A DNA stretch of 64,000 bases from Nitrospirillum amazonense. GTDB lineage: Bacteria; Pseudomonadota; Alphaproteobacteria; Azospirillales; Azospirillaceae. The notes under the pieces were generated by a model that had not been told where the DNA came from, searched no databases, and saw only the letters and a list, made by a program, of their open reading frames with translations. The position numbers were made by a program, and so were the translations under genes. Location of the stretch: contig NZ_VITN01000006.1 of assembly GCF_007828045.1 (NCBI RefSeq), positions 186,001 through 250,000 of the forward strand. The letters are read 5' to 3'. Shown piece after piece: positions 15,831 through 24,195 of the stretch (position 1 is its first letter; each line of letters begins with the position of its first letter).

Positions 15831-17036
15831 ATGAGCGACGGAACGGACACGCAAGAGGGTGACGATGGGCCAGGTACGGCCAAGGCCGACACGCGCGACC
15901 ATCGGCGGTGGGAGGAGTGGCAGGATGATGTCCGCATCATGCTCGGTTACGCCGCCGGCCGGGGCTTGGCGCTGGAGCGGGCGGTGATCGACGCGGCGGT
16001 GCGCGTCACCGCCACGCCGCCCGAGCATCTGAGCCTGGAGGACAAGCAGGTATTGTGGGGGACCTACCAGGCGCTGTCGGTGGTGATCGCCCCGGCCACC
16101 AGCGGCAGCCTGCGCCATATCCGCGAATTCCGTCGCGAACTGGGTCTGCTGGGGTGGTGGCGGTCGCTGACCCGTGCCGGCCTGGTGCAACGGACCATAC
16201 GCAGCGGCGTCCTCTGGCTGGTGGGCGTGGCCCTGGTGACGGCCATCATCCAGATCCATGCCGCCAACGGCACCAACCTGCTGGCCCAGACCGGCGTGCG
16301 CAAGCTGCTGTTCATCGAAGGGGTGGCGGCGGAGCGGCCCTTGGCCGGCAGCCCGGCCGCCGTCCAATCCGCCGCGTCCAGCCCGTCCTCCCCCGGCGGC
16401 GCGGCCACGGTCGTGGACCAGACGGCGGAGGAGCCGCTGGTGCAGCTGCGCCAGCAGGCGGCGGCCAAGCTGCTGCGGCCCTGGATTTGCAGCCTGCTGT
16501 CCCGCGCCGTGACGCTCAGCTTCGATGCCCACGGATACTGCCGCGCGCGCGAGCCCCATGCCGACACGGACGCCCCGCAGGAGGAGCCGAACATCATCCT
16601 GATGCATACGGTGGAACTGGCGTGGAACGCCTGCACGGCCCTGACGCTGTACGTGCTGCCGGCCCTGTTCGGCCTGCTGGGGGCCTGCGCCTACATCGCG
16701 CGGGTGTTGACGGAGGCAGTGGTCAACGCCTCCTTCATGCCGCAGCTGGGCTTCCGCATGGTGCTGCGGCGGGCCCTGGGCCTGACCCTGGGGCTGGCCA
16801 CCGGCCTGTTCTACAAAAGCGTCATGGCGACGATAGAACCCACGGCCACCGCCCAAATCTCCCTGCTGGGCGCGGCCTTCCTGGCGGGCTACAGCGTGGA
16901 GGCGGTTTTCGCCATGTTCGATGCCGCGGTGGACAAGCTGCGCGAGGTGTTCAAACCGCGCGACGCCGCCTCGCGCCCCGCCGCCCTTGGGCCCGCCGCC
17001 AGCCCGCAGGCCGCGCCGAAGGAGGCCCAAGGCTGA
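15831..17036 (+). CDS. Uncharacterised multi-span membrane protein
   Basis: 401 residues, not recognised. The first 100 residues are soluble and charged (RRWEEWQDDVRIMLGYA). A hydrophobic segment follows near residue 125 (VLWLVGVALVTAIIQI), then an Ala/Ser/Pro-rich linker, a second segment near 270 (LTLYVLPALFGLLGACAYIA) and two more near the C-terminus, ending in LLGAAFLAGYSVEAVFAMFD. That last pattern recurs in other uncharacterised bacterial membrane proteins. The tail is Ala/Pro-rich. The ATG at 15831 follows a strong GGGGGAGGGGG stretch. It stands alone after the transporter and converges with cysH. Confidence 0.7.
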   Translation: MSDGTDTQEGDDGPGTAKADTRDHRRWEEWQDDVRIMLGYAAGRGLALERAVIDAAVRVTATPPEHLSLEDKQVLWGTYQALSVVIAPATSGSLRHIREFRRELGLLGWWRSLTRAGLVQRTIRSGVLWLVGVALVTAIIQIHAANGTNLLAQTGVRKLLFIEGVAAERPLAGSPAAVQSAASSPSSPGGAATVVDQTAEEPLVQLRQQAAAKLLRPWICSLLSRAVTLSFDAHGYCRAREPHADTDAPQEEPNIILMHTVELAWNACTALTLYVLPALFGLLGACAYIARVLTEAVVNASFMPQLGFRMVLRRALGLTLGLATGLFYKSVMATIEPTATAQISLLGAAFLAGYSVEAVFAMFDAAVDKLREVFKPRDAASRPAALGPAASPQAAPKEAQG

Positions 17037-17043
17037 GACGGGA

Positions 17044-17760
17044 TCAGTTGGAAGGGGCGGCCACGGCGGACAGCGGCAGATGGATGCCGCATTCCGTCTT
17101 GCCCATGCCGGCCCAGCGGCCGGACCGCACATCGTCGCCGGGGGCGACGCGGTCGGTGCAGGGCATGCACCCGATGGACAGATAGCCGTCGGCCTCCAGC
17201 GGGTGGCGCGGCAGGTCATGGCGGTCCAGATAGGCCACCAGATCGTCGCGGTCCCAGTCGGCCAGCGGGTTGATCTTCAGCCGGCCCTCGGCCACCTCGA
17301 TGGTCACCAGGCTGGCGCGGGTGCTGGCCTGGAAGCGCTTGCGGCCCGTGATCCAGGCGCCGAAGCCTTCCAGCGCGCGGTTCAGCGGCTCCACCTTGCG
17401 AAAGTGGCAGCAGGCGTCCGGATTGTTGCGCCACAGCAGGCCGTCGGCGTCGCGCGTCGCCACATCCTCGGGCAGCGGCTTGATCTCCCGGGCGTCGGTC
17501 AGGCCCAGCCGCGCCACCAGCTCACGGCGGTAGCGCAGCGTCTCGCCGAACAGCTTGCCGGTGTTCAGGAAGATGACCGGCGTGGCCGGATCGATCTCCG
17601 CGACCATGTGCAGCAGCACGGCCGATTCCGCCCCGAAGGACGAAACCAGCGCGATCTCGCCCTTCAGCTCCCGCGTCAGCAGGGGTTCCAGCAGCGCCGG
17701 GCCCGTCAGGCCGGCATAGGTCCGGGCCAAGTCGGCCGCCCGGTCGCCAGTCGCGGTCAC
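17044..17760 (-). CDS. cysH: Assimilatory adenylyl-sulfate (APS) reductase
   Basis: Reduces activated sulfate to sulfite in the cytoplasm, 238 residues. The nucleotide-binding part has SSFGAESAVLLHM. Cys117-Cys118 (DACCHFRKVEPL) and Cys198/Cys201 (GCMPC) are the four ligands of the [4Fe-4S] cluster that distinguishes APS reductases from PAPS reductases, and Cys224 in KTECGIH is the catalytic cysteine. The start is a GTG at 17760 overlapping the stop of the DUF934 gene (GTGA), so the two are translationally coupled. Last gene of the cysG - DUF2849 - cysI - DUF934 - cysH operon. Confidence 0.93.
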   Translation of the reverse strand: MTATGDRAADLARTYAGLTGPALLEPLLTRELKGEIALVSSFGAESAVLLHMVAEIDPATPVIFLNTGKLFGETLRYRRELVARLGLTDAREIKPLPEDVATRDADGLLWRNNPDACCHFRKVEPLNRALEGFGAWITGRKRFQASTRASLVTIEVAEGRLKINPLADWDRDDLVAYLDRHDLPRHPLEADGYLSIGCMPCTDRVAPGDDVRSGRWAGMGKTECGIHLPLSAVAAPSN

Positions 17761-18269
17761 GCTGCGTGCTCCGTCTTCTTGTGGCGGGCCAGGCGCGCCA
17801 TGGACAAAGGCCCGGCCACCGACACCTGGTAGGCGGTGCTGATCTCGGCCAGGGCATGCGCCCACAGCGCCGGATCGCGGCCTTCGGGGATTTCCACCTG
17901 GGTCACGCCACAGCGGACCAGGGCCAGATATTGGTCGGGCAGGGTGTGACCCACGGCGCGGATGATGCCGCGATAGCCCAGATGCTCCCGCAACTCGCGG
18001 GCGATGGTGAAGCCGCGCCCGTCGCGGAACTTGGGGAAGTCCAGCGCCACCAGGGCGAAGTCCGCCAGGTGGTCGGCGATGTCCTTGGGGTGTTGGCTGC
18101 TGGCCAGGAAAATGCCCAGGCCGCCGTTGCGGCCCACCAGGCTGGCGCGGTCCTTGTGGAACCGGGCCAGGCTGACGATGACCGGCACGTCCGCCGCCGG
18201 CAGGGCGTCGTCATCGCCCAGGCGCACCCAGGCGTCGTCGACCAGCTTTCCGGAGTCAATGAGCGGCAT
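17757..18269 (-). CDS. DUF934 family protein of the sulfite reduction operon
   Basis: 170 residues, cytoplasmic. Members of DUF934 occur almost only beside cysI and cysH in proteobacteria lacking the flavoprotein CysJ and are suspected accessory factors for sulfite reductase or its electron supply; the exact job is unproven. Recognisable segments are SLARFHKDRASLVGR, VALDFPKFRDGRGFT and AVGHTLPDQYLALVRCG. The ATG at 18269 lies inside the end of cysI (14-base overlap), and the stop overlaps the cysH start. Confidence 0.85.
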   Translation of the reverse strand: MPLIDSGKLVDDAWVRLGDDDALPAADVPVIVSLARFHKDRASLVGRNGGLGIFLASSQHPKDIADHLADFALVALDFPKFRDGRGFTIARELREHLGYRGIIRAVGHTLPDQYLALVRCGVTQVEIPEGRDPALWAHALAEISTAYQVSVAGPLSMARLARHKKTEHAA

Positions 18270-19977
18270 AGACCTTGTCCTTGAACGGGGTGTGACCGAT
18301 GCGGGCCAGGGTGTCGAGGAAGCGTTCCCCGTCCTGGCGCTGGTCCAGATAGACGCCGACCACGGCATCGATGGCGTCGAGCGTCTCATCCGCCGACAGG
18401 GCCGGGCCCAGGATGTCGCCGATGGCGCCCGCCTCGGCGGCCGAGCCGCCCAGCGTCAGCTGGTAGGCCTCGACCCCCTTCTTGTCGACGCCCAGGATGC
18501 CGATGTGGCCGACATGGTGATGGCCGCAGGCGTTGATGCAGCCGCTGATCTTGATCTTCAGCTCACCGATGTCATGCTGCCGGTCCAGATCCGCGAAGCG
18601 CTCCGAGATGCGCTGGGCCAGCGGGATGGAGCGGGCGTTGGCCAGGGCGCAATAGTCCAGGCCAGGGCAGGCGATGATGTCGGTGATCAGGCCGGAATTG
18701 GCCTCGCCGAAACCGATGTCGGCCAGCGCCTTCCACAGGGCCGGCAGGTCGTCCTGGCGGACATGGGCCAGCACCAGGTTCTGCTCGTGCGTCACCCGGA
18801 TTTCGCCGAAGCTGTAGCGGTCGGCCAGGTCGGCGATGACGTCCATCTGATCCGCCGACACGTCGCCCGGGATGCCGCCCGCCGGCTTCAGGGTGATGGT
18901 GGCGATGGCGTAGCCGGGCTGGCGGTGGACGGCGACGTTGGTGCGGACCCAGCGGTTGAAGGCCTGGTCCTCCAGCCGCGCGCGGGCCAGGATGCCGGAG
19001 ATGGGCTCCAGCGCCTCATAGGGCTGGCTGGCGAAGCGGGTGCGGATGCCGTCCAGGATGGCCGGCTCCAGCCGGTACTGGGCCACCGGCATGCGGGCGA
19101 ACTCGGCCTCCACCTCATCGCGGAAGGCGTCGATGCCCAGCTCGTGCACCAGGATCTTGATGCGCGCCTTGTAGATGTTGTCGCGCCGGCCATAGGCGTT
19201 GTAGACGCGCAGGACCGCCTCCAGATAGGCGATCAGCTCATCCTCGGGCAGGAAGTCGCGCAGCTTCTTGGCGATGAAGGGGGTGCGGCCCAGGCCGCCG
19301 CCGACATAGACCTCGAATCCGACGGTACCATCAGCGCCGCGCTTGGCGATCAGGCCCACGTCGTGGATGCAGATGGCGGCGCGGTCGGCGCTGCTGCCGG
19401 TGATGGCGATCTTGAACTTGCGCGGCAGGAACGAGAATTCCGGGTGCAGGGTCGACCACTGGCGCAGCACCTCGGCATAGTGGCGGGGGTCCACCACCTC
19501 GTCGCTGGCCACCCCGGCGAACTGGTCCGAGGTGACGTTGCGGATGCAGTTGCCGCTGGTCTGGATGGCGTGCATGTCCACCTCGGCCAGCAGGTCCAGG
19601 ATGGCCGGCACGTCCACCAGCTTGATCCAGTTGAACTGCAGGTTCTGGCGGGTGGTGAAGTGGCCGAAACCCTTGTCGTACTGCCGGGCGATGCGGCCGA
19701 ACTGGCGTACCTGGCGGCTGGTCAGGATGCCGTAGGGCACAGCGATGCGCAGCATGTAGGCGTGCAGCTGCAGGTACAGGCCGTTCATCAGGCGCAGCGG
19801 CTTGAACTCGTCCTCCGTCAGCTCCCCGGCCAGGCGGCGGGCCACCTGGCGGCGGAACTGCTCCACCCGCTCCTTCAGGAAATCGCGGTCCACCTGGTCG
19901 TAGTGGTAGATGCCGGCGTGGCTGGACAGGCCGTTGGCGGGCGGGTCGATCTGGCGGGCGGCGGCGGTGGGGCTCAT
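18256..19977 (-). CDS. cysI: Siroheme sulfite reductase hemoprotein
   Basis: Six-electron reduction of sulfite to sulfide, 573 residues, cytoplasmic. It has the duplicated nitrite/sulfite reductase architecture with ferredoxin-like half-domains (HFTTRQNLQFNW near residue 105) and the siroheme-[4Fe-4S] ligands in CPGLDYCALA (C-x5-C) and SGCINACGHHH (C-x3-C). No cysJ flavoprotein gene lies nearby, so electrons probably come from ferredoxin or another donor. Siroheme is made by cysG at the head of the same operon. Confidence 0.93.
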   Translation of the reverse strand: MSPTAAARQIDPPANGLSSHAGIYHYDQVDRDFLKERVEQFRRQVARRLAGELTEDEFKPLRLMNGLYLQLHAYMLRIAVPYGILTSRQVRQFGRIARQYDKGFGHFTTRQNLQFNWIKLVDVPAILDLLAEVDMHAIQTSGNCIRNVTSDQFAGVASDEVVDPRHYAEVLRQWSTLHPEFSFLPRKFKIAITGSSADRAAICIHDVGLIAKRGADGTVGFEVYVGGGLGRTPFIAKKLRDFLPEDELIAYLEAVLRVYNAYGRRDNIYKARIKILVHELGIDAFRDEVEAEFARMPVAQYRLEPAILDGIRTRFASQPYEALEPISGILARARLEDQAFNRWVRTNVAVHRQPGYAIATITLKPAGGIPGDVSADQMDVIADLADRYSFGEIRVTHEQNLVLAHVRQDDLPALWKALADIGFGEANSGLITDIIACPGLDYCALANARSIPLAQRISERFADLDRQHDIGELKIKISGCINACGHHHVGHIGILGVDKKGVEAYQLTLGGSAAEAGAIGDILGPALSADETLDAIDAVVGVYLDQRQDGERFLDTLARIGHTPFKDKVYAAH

Positions 19978-20029
19978 GATGCAAGCTCGATATGGTCTTA
20001 ATTCATGCGGGAATTGGGGTGCGCCGCCG

Positions 20030-20332
20030 TCACGCCGCCGTGGGAATGGCGTCGATGCTGGGGCCGGCGGCGCGGATCCACTCCCGCGTCTTCAGGGGGC
20101 GGGGACCGGTGGCTTCCACCACCACGTCCACGGCGTAGGGCTCCACCACCTCCTGCCGGGCGGCGGACGCGCGGGCGATGCCCAGGGCCGCCTCCGCCGA
20201 GGACGCGTCGGTTTGCACCTGGGCATCGGCCACCCGGATCGACCAGTCGCCGGCGGCGGTCAGCCAGACGACGGCGCCGTCCTGCAGGCGGTTGGCGGTG
20301 ACGACCTTGGGGGCGTCGGTAACGCGGGCCAT
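20030..20332 (-). CDS. DUF2849 family protein
   Basis: 100-residue cytoplasmic protein lying between cysG and cysI, the usual place for DUF2849 in alphaproteobacteria. It starts MARVTDAPKVVTANRLQDGAV; the second half contains EPYAVDVVVEATGPRPLKTRE. No catalytic motif is visible and the role is unknown, but conserved synteny points to sulfite reduction. The ATG at 20332 has AGAGGAA upstream at good spacing; it starts 14 bases after the cysG stop. Confidence 0.85.
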   Translation of the reverse strand: MARVTDAPKVVTANRLQDGAVVWLTAAGDWSIRVADAQVQTDASSAEAALGIARASAARQEVVEPYAVDVVVEATGPRPLKTREWIRAAGPSIDAIPTAA

Positions 20333-20345
20333 GGTGCGGTTCCTC

Positions 20346-21836
20346 TCAGACGGCGGCTTTGAAACCCGTGCCCGGGGGGATGTCCGCATCGCGGCCCGGA
20401 ACGGGAAGGGTGGTCAGGATGTCGGTCGCGACCTTGGCGGGATCGGCCAGCGTCACGACCTCCCCCACCAGGATCAGGGCGGGGCCGGTCAGGCCGGCGG
20501 CCAGGGCTCCCAGCCGATCCAGCGACCCTACGATCAGGGTCTGGTCCGGCCGGGTGCCATTCTCGATCACCGCGACCGGGGTGCCTGGCGCCTTGCCGGC
20601 GGCGATCAGGCGATCAGCCACCAGGCTGGCCTTGCTCAGGCCCATATAGATGGCCAAGGTGTGGTCCAGGCGCGCCAGGGCCGTCCAATCGATGACGGGT
20701 TCCGACGGTGATCCATCGCCCTGCCCGCCGTGCGCGGCGCCATGCGCCGTCACCAGGGTGATGCCCTGGGCCAGGCCACGATGGGTCAGGGGAATGCCGG
20801 TGGCGGCGGCGCAGCCCACGGCGGCGGTGATGCCGGGCACCAGCTCCACCGCCACGCCAGCGGCGCGCAGCACGGCCATCTCCTCACCACCCCGGCCGAA
20901 GATGAAGGGGTCGCCGCCCTTCAGCCGGACGACACGGTGGCCGGCCTGGGCCTCGCGCACCAGCAGGGCGTTGATCTCATCCTGGCTGACGGTGTGGCAG
21001 GACTTGGACTTGCCGACATAGACGCGGCGGGCGTCGCGGCGGACGTAGTCCAGGATGCGGTCGTCCACCAGCTTGTCATGCACCACCACGTCGGCATTCT
21101 GCAGCACGCGCAGGGCGCGCAGGGTCAGTAGATCCGGGTCGCCCGGGCCGGCGCCCACCAGGGCGACGGCGCCGCCTTCGGCAGCGTCGCCGGCGGCGTC
21201 ACCGGCATTCAGGGACTTCACCAGTTGCTCGTGCGCGCCAGCCTCGTCCCCGGCCAGGAAACGCTGGGCGATGGGGCCGTCGATCACCCGCTCCCAGAAG
21301 CGGCGGCGCGCGGTCTCGTCGGATTTCACAGTGCGGACGGCGGTGCGGAAGCCGTCGAGGAAGGTGGCCAGCCGTCCCAGGCCCGGTTCCAGCGCCGCCT
21401 CGACACGGGCGCGCAGGCGGCGGGCCAGGACGGGGGAGGTGCCGCCGGTGGAAATGGCGACCGTGACGGGGCCCCGATCGACGATGGCTGGCATGATGAA
21501 GGTGGACAGGGCAGGGCGGTCCGGCACGTTGACCAGCAGGCCCCGGGCGCGGGCGAGGTCGGCCACCTGGGCCGCCTCATCCTCACCCTCGCCGGCGGCG
21601 AACACCAGGGTGACGCCGTCCAGATCATGGGCGGCGAAGGGGCGGCGGCGCACCTCGGCGGCCAGCACGCCCAAGTCGGGATGAACCTCGGGCGCCACCA
21701 CCACCAGGCGCGCGCCCCGGCCGTCGCCGCCCGCGCCCGCCACCAGGCGCGCCTTGCGCAGGGCCAATTCCCCGCCACCGACGATCAGCACCGTCTGGCC
21801 GGACAGCGTCAGGAACAGGGGGAAGGCGGCAGGCAT
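20346..21836 (-). CDS. cysG: Siroheme synthase CysG
   Basis: Trifunctional enzyme that methylates uroporphyrinogen III twice, oxidises precorrin-2 and inserts iron to give siroheme. 496 residues. The N-terminal dehydrogenase/ferrochelatase domain (about 1-210) starts with FLTLSGQTVLIVGGGELALR; the C-terminal SUMT methyltransferase (about 225-475) has VALVGAGPGDPDLLTLRA, RLKGGDPFIFGRGGEE and VPGITAAVGCAA. First gene of the sulfate-reduction operon, supplying the CysI cofactor. It is divergent from the sulfate-binding protein gene across a 539-base intergenic region. Confidence 0.94.
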   Translation of the reverse strand: MPAAFPLFLTLSGQTVLIVGGGELALRKARLVAGAGGDGRGARLVVVAPEVHPDLGVLAAEVRRRPFAAHDLDGVTLVFAAGEGEDEAAQVADLARARGLLVNVPDRPALSTFIMPAIVDRGPVTVAISTGGTSPVLARRLRARVEAALEPGLGRLATFLDGFRTAVRTVKSDETARRRFWERVIDGPIAQRFLAGDEAGAHEQLVKSLNAGDAAGDAAEGGAVALVGAGPGDPDLLTLRALRVLQNADVVVHDKLVDDRILDYVRRDARRVYVGKSKSCHTVSQDEINALLVREAQAGHRVVRLKGGDPFIFGRGGEEMAVLRAAGVAVELVPGITAAVGCAAATGIPLTHRGLAQGITLVTAHGAAHGGQGDGSPSEPVIDWTALARLDHTLAIYMGLSKASLVADRLIAAGKAPGTPVAVIENGTRPDQTLIVGSLDRLGALAAGLTGPALILVGEVVTLADPAKVATDILTTLPVPGRDADIPPGTGFKAAV

Positions 21837-22189
21837 TGTACGGAATATTCCTGTGAAAGACTCAATGTTCTCTCATAATGTGTTCGTAAACGACATGTTT
21901 GTCGAGGTTCAAGCATCCTGGCATTCGGATAGCCCCAGGCCCCGCGCCACGGTTGGGGTGGCGGCCTCGGATTATGGAAAACCATTTCCCTTCAAGCTTC
22001 TGTGACAAAATTGCGGGAAGGGCGACGGTGACGGCGCGGAGAACGGATGGTGGGCCGCAACACTGCCATGCGCCGACATGGTGTGATCTGCTTTCAATTC
22101 CACAGCGGCGTTTTGGCTAATTGGTGCGGATCCAGGCAAGGCCTTGGCCTGGCGGCGCAATCGGGCGCCAGGGAATCAGGGCGCCTCAT

Positions 22190-22251
22190 AATAACATAAA
22201 TTATTTGTTATTAATGTTTCGGTTGACACAGATTGCGGTGTCGTTTGTCAT
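22190..22251 (+). promoter_or_regulatory. Candidate sbp promoter with adjacent AT-rich inverted repeat
   Basis: TTGACA at 22223-22228 with a weak TGTCAT at 22246-22251 (17-base spacing) forms a plausible sigma-70 promoter. Just upstream, AATAACA (22190-22196) and TGTTATT (22206-22212) form a perfect 7-base inverted repeat with a 9-base spacer, a geometry typical of activator sites (LysR types such as CysB are candidates). Confidence 0.4.
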
Positions 22252-22273
22252 GGGCGTCAACAGCGCGGGTGGG

Positions 22274-22375
22274 GTGCGATGTCCTGTCGCAGGGACGACG
22301 TCTTCCTCCGCCGGGGCCCCGGGGTCAGGACATCGGACTCCGGGCCGGGGCTCGCACTACCTAGGGGGAATCCGA
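22274..22375 (+). promoter_or_regulatory. Candidate structured leader of the sbp mRNA
   Basis: GATGTCCTG (22278-22286) pairs perfectly with CAGGACATC (22326-22334), and GTGCGA (22274-22279) can pair with TCGCAC (22352-22357). Competing local folds exist: TGCGA (22275-22279) with TCGCA (22287-22291), and GTCCTG with CAGGgAC. The anti-Shine-Dalgarno-like TTCCTCC (22303-22309) can pair with the ribosome site GGGGGAA (22364-22370). This suggests alternative folds controlling translation; the ligand or trigger is unknown. Confidence 0.4.
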
Positions 22376-23383
22376 ATGCATCGCAGAACACTATTGACCG
22401 CCATGGCGGGTGCCGCCGGCGTGGCCCTGCTGGGGTCGGTGCGTGCGCGCTCCGCCTCGCAGTTGCTGAACGTCTCCTATGACCCGACGCGCGAGTTCTA
22501 CAAGGAATACGCCGACCTGTTCGCCAAGGAATGGGCCAAGGCCTCGGGTGGTGACCAGGTCAGCGTCAACACCTCGCACGGCGGGTCGGGCAAGCAGGCG
22601 CGCGCCGTCATCGATGGGCTGGAGGCCGACGTGGTCACCCTGGCGCTGGCCTACGACATCGACGCCATCGTCGAGAATGGCGGCCTGATCGATAAGGATT
22701 GGCAGAAGCGCCTGCCCTTCAATTCCACGCCCTACACCAGCACCATCGTGTTCCTGGTGCGCAAGGGCAACCCCAAGGGCATCAAGGACTGGCCGGATCT
22801 GCTGAAGCCGGGGGTGGAGGTCATCACCCCCAATCCCAAGACGTCCGGCGGCGCCCGCTGGAACTACCTGGCGGCCTGGGGCTACGCCCGCGCCAAGGGT
22901 GGCGACGCGGCGGCCCGCGACTTCATCAAGGCGCTGTTCAAGAAGGTGCCGGTGCTGGACACCGGCGCGCGCGGCGCCACCACCACCTTCGTGCAGCGCG
23001 GCCTGGGCGACGTGCTGCTGGCCTGGGAGAATGAGGCCTACCTGGCCATCCAGGAACTGGGCCCGGGCGAATTCGAGCTGGTGACCCCGTCCGTCTCCGT
23101 CCTGGCGGAGCCGCCGGTCGCGGTGGTGGACAAGGTGGTGGACCGCCACGGCACCCGCCGGGTGGCGGAGGCCTACCTGCAGACGCTGTACACCCAGCCG
23201 GCGCAGATCCTGGCCACCAAACACTTCTACCGCCCGCGCGACCCGGTGGTATTGCAGGAGGTGGTGAACAAGTTCGCCAAGGTGGAACTGTTCGACATCA
23301 CCAGCTTCGGCGGCTGGCACGACGCCCACAAGGCCCACTTCGCCGACGGCGGCAGCTTCGACCAGCTGTACCAGCCGGGCTGA
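22376..23383 (+). CDS. sbp: Periplasmic sulfate-binding protein
   Basis: 335-residue solute-binding protein for sulfate ABC import. Signal peptide to about residue 28 ([22 protein letters not shown]). The mature start [20 protein letters not shown] and the sulfate-site segments [34 protein letters not shown] and [19 protein letters not shown] are characteristic of Sbp/CysP. The ATG at 22376 has AGGGGGAA upstream; the frame is open far upstream but without signal-peptide logic. No permease (cysU/W) or ATPase (cysA) gene follows, so the transporter partners are encoded elsewhere. Confidence 0.93.
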   Translation: MHRRTLLTAMAGAAGVALLGSVRARSASQLLNVSYDPTREFYKEYADLFAKEWAKASGGDQVSVNTSHGGSGKQARAVIDGLEADVVTLALAYDIDAIVENGGLIDKDWQKRLPFNSTPYTSTIVFLVRKGNPKGIKDWPDLLKPGVEVITPNPKTSGGARWNYLAAWGYARAKGGDAAARDFIKALFKKVPVLDTGARGATTTFVQRGLGDVLLAWENEAYLAIQELGPGEFELVTPSVSVLAEPPVAVVDKVVDRHGTRRVAEAYLQTLYTQPAQILATKHFYRPRDPVVLQEVVNKFAKVELFDITSFGGWHDAHKAHFADGGSFDQLYQPG

Positions 23384-23413
23384 ACCGACGCGCCATCGCG
23401 GCACTGATCAGCG

Positions 23414-23445
23414 ACGCCGCCGTCCGGGATGCCGGGCGGCGGCGT
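23414..23445 (+). terminator. Terminator after sbp
   Basis: ACGCCGCCG (23414-23422) pairs with CGGCGGCGT (23437-23445), with an inner CCGG/CCGG, followed by TTTGCCATTT. It lies 30 bases after the sbp stop and before the first DUF2059 gene. Confidence 0.7.
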
Positions 23446-23546
23446 TTGCCATTTAGATGTAGACGGCCGTCCCCGTCTTCCGGACCCCGCCTTCCCGGCG
23501 CTAAACTCGCGGGCATAAAGCCCGCAGGGCACGGGGAAGGGGAGGA

Positions 23547-24065
23547 ATGGGAGTGCGCAAGGAAATCGCCGCTGGCGTGGCCGGCCTGTGCATGGTCATC
23601 ATGATGTGGGCTGGATCCGGCCTCGCCCAGTCCCCCACGCCCAAGGCCCTGGAACTGGCCCGGGCCTTGGCGGACAGGGTCAACGCCGACGACCTGATGC
23701 AGCAGGTCCTGGGCGCCACCGTCCAGCCGCTGACCTTCAACCTGAAGGCCGCCAACCCGGGACGCGAGGCCGATGTCGATGCCCTGTTCGAGCACACGCT
23801 GCTGCCGGATTTCCGCAAGGCCATGGCGCCGGTCATCGACGGTTACGCCCAGGCCTACGCCGCGCGCTTCACCGAGGCGGAACTGGCGGCCATCCTCGCC
23901 TTTTACGATTCGCCGGCGGGGGCCAAGATGCTGAAGGAGATGCCGGGCCTGCAGCAGCGGGGCCGCGCCCGGGCGCAGGCCGTCCTGCCCCAGGCCCTGG
24001 GGCCCGTGCTGGGGAACTTCGTCACCGCCTGCAAGGGTAAGGGCCTCACCATTCCCCAAGGGTGA
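23547..24065 (+). CDS. DUF2059 family exported protein, copy 1
   Basis: 172 residues with a signal peptide (to about residue 27, ending GSGLAQS). The DUF2059 core shows the FTEAELAAILAFYDSPAGAKML signature near residue 110, a helical domain of unknown function found in many periplasmic proteins. It is a paralogue of the next gene; both contain PGREADV, LLPDF, FTEAEL, AFYD and end in GLTIPQG. RBS GGGGAGG directly before the ATG. Confidence 0.82.
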   Translation: MGVRKEIAAGVAGLCMVIMMWAGSGLAQSPTPKALELARALADRVNADDLMQQVLGATVQPLTFNLKAANPGREADVDALFEHTLLPDFRKAMAPVIDGYAQAYAARFTEAELAAILAFYDSPAGAKMLKEMPGLQQRGRARAQAVLPQALGPVLGNFVTACKGKGLTIPQG

Positions 24066-24195
24066 TCGGCGGCCCCTACCGATGTAATCTTCCCTGCGAC
24101 ATTCAGCCATAAGTGGCGGTTGGCCATCGCGCCGCGCGGGGCGACGGGGTAGGCTGGCGGCGCTGAATCCAGCATCACCAGAAGGGGAAAGCGCT

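Larger units (their letters stand above)
21837..22375. other. 539-base divergent intergenic region between cysG and sbp
   Basis: No convincing coding frame. It contains GGAATATTCC (21842-21851), the inverted repeat CGACA-TGTT-TGTCG (21891-21904), an AT-rich inverted repeat AATAACA/TGTTATT (22190-22212), a TTGACA box (22223-22228) and a foldable leader before sbp. It probably carries the promoters of both sulfur operons. No known riboswitch consensus was recognised. Confidence 0.6.

Noticed and set aside
18004-20001. A 665-codon open frame on the plus strand
   Set aside because: Antisense to cysI and the DUF934 gene, both with clear family motifs. Its composition is typical of a shadow frame.
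22190-22375. SAM-II or other known riboswitch before sbp
   Set aside because: The conserved SAM-II nucleotides are not visible. Only generic alternative stems support a structured leader, so it is reported as a candidate of unknown type.
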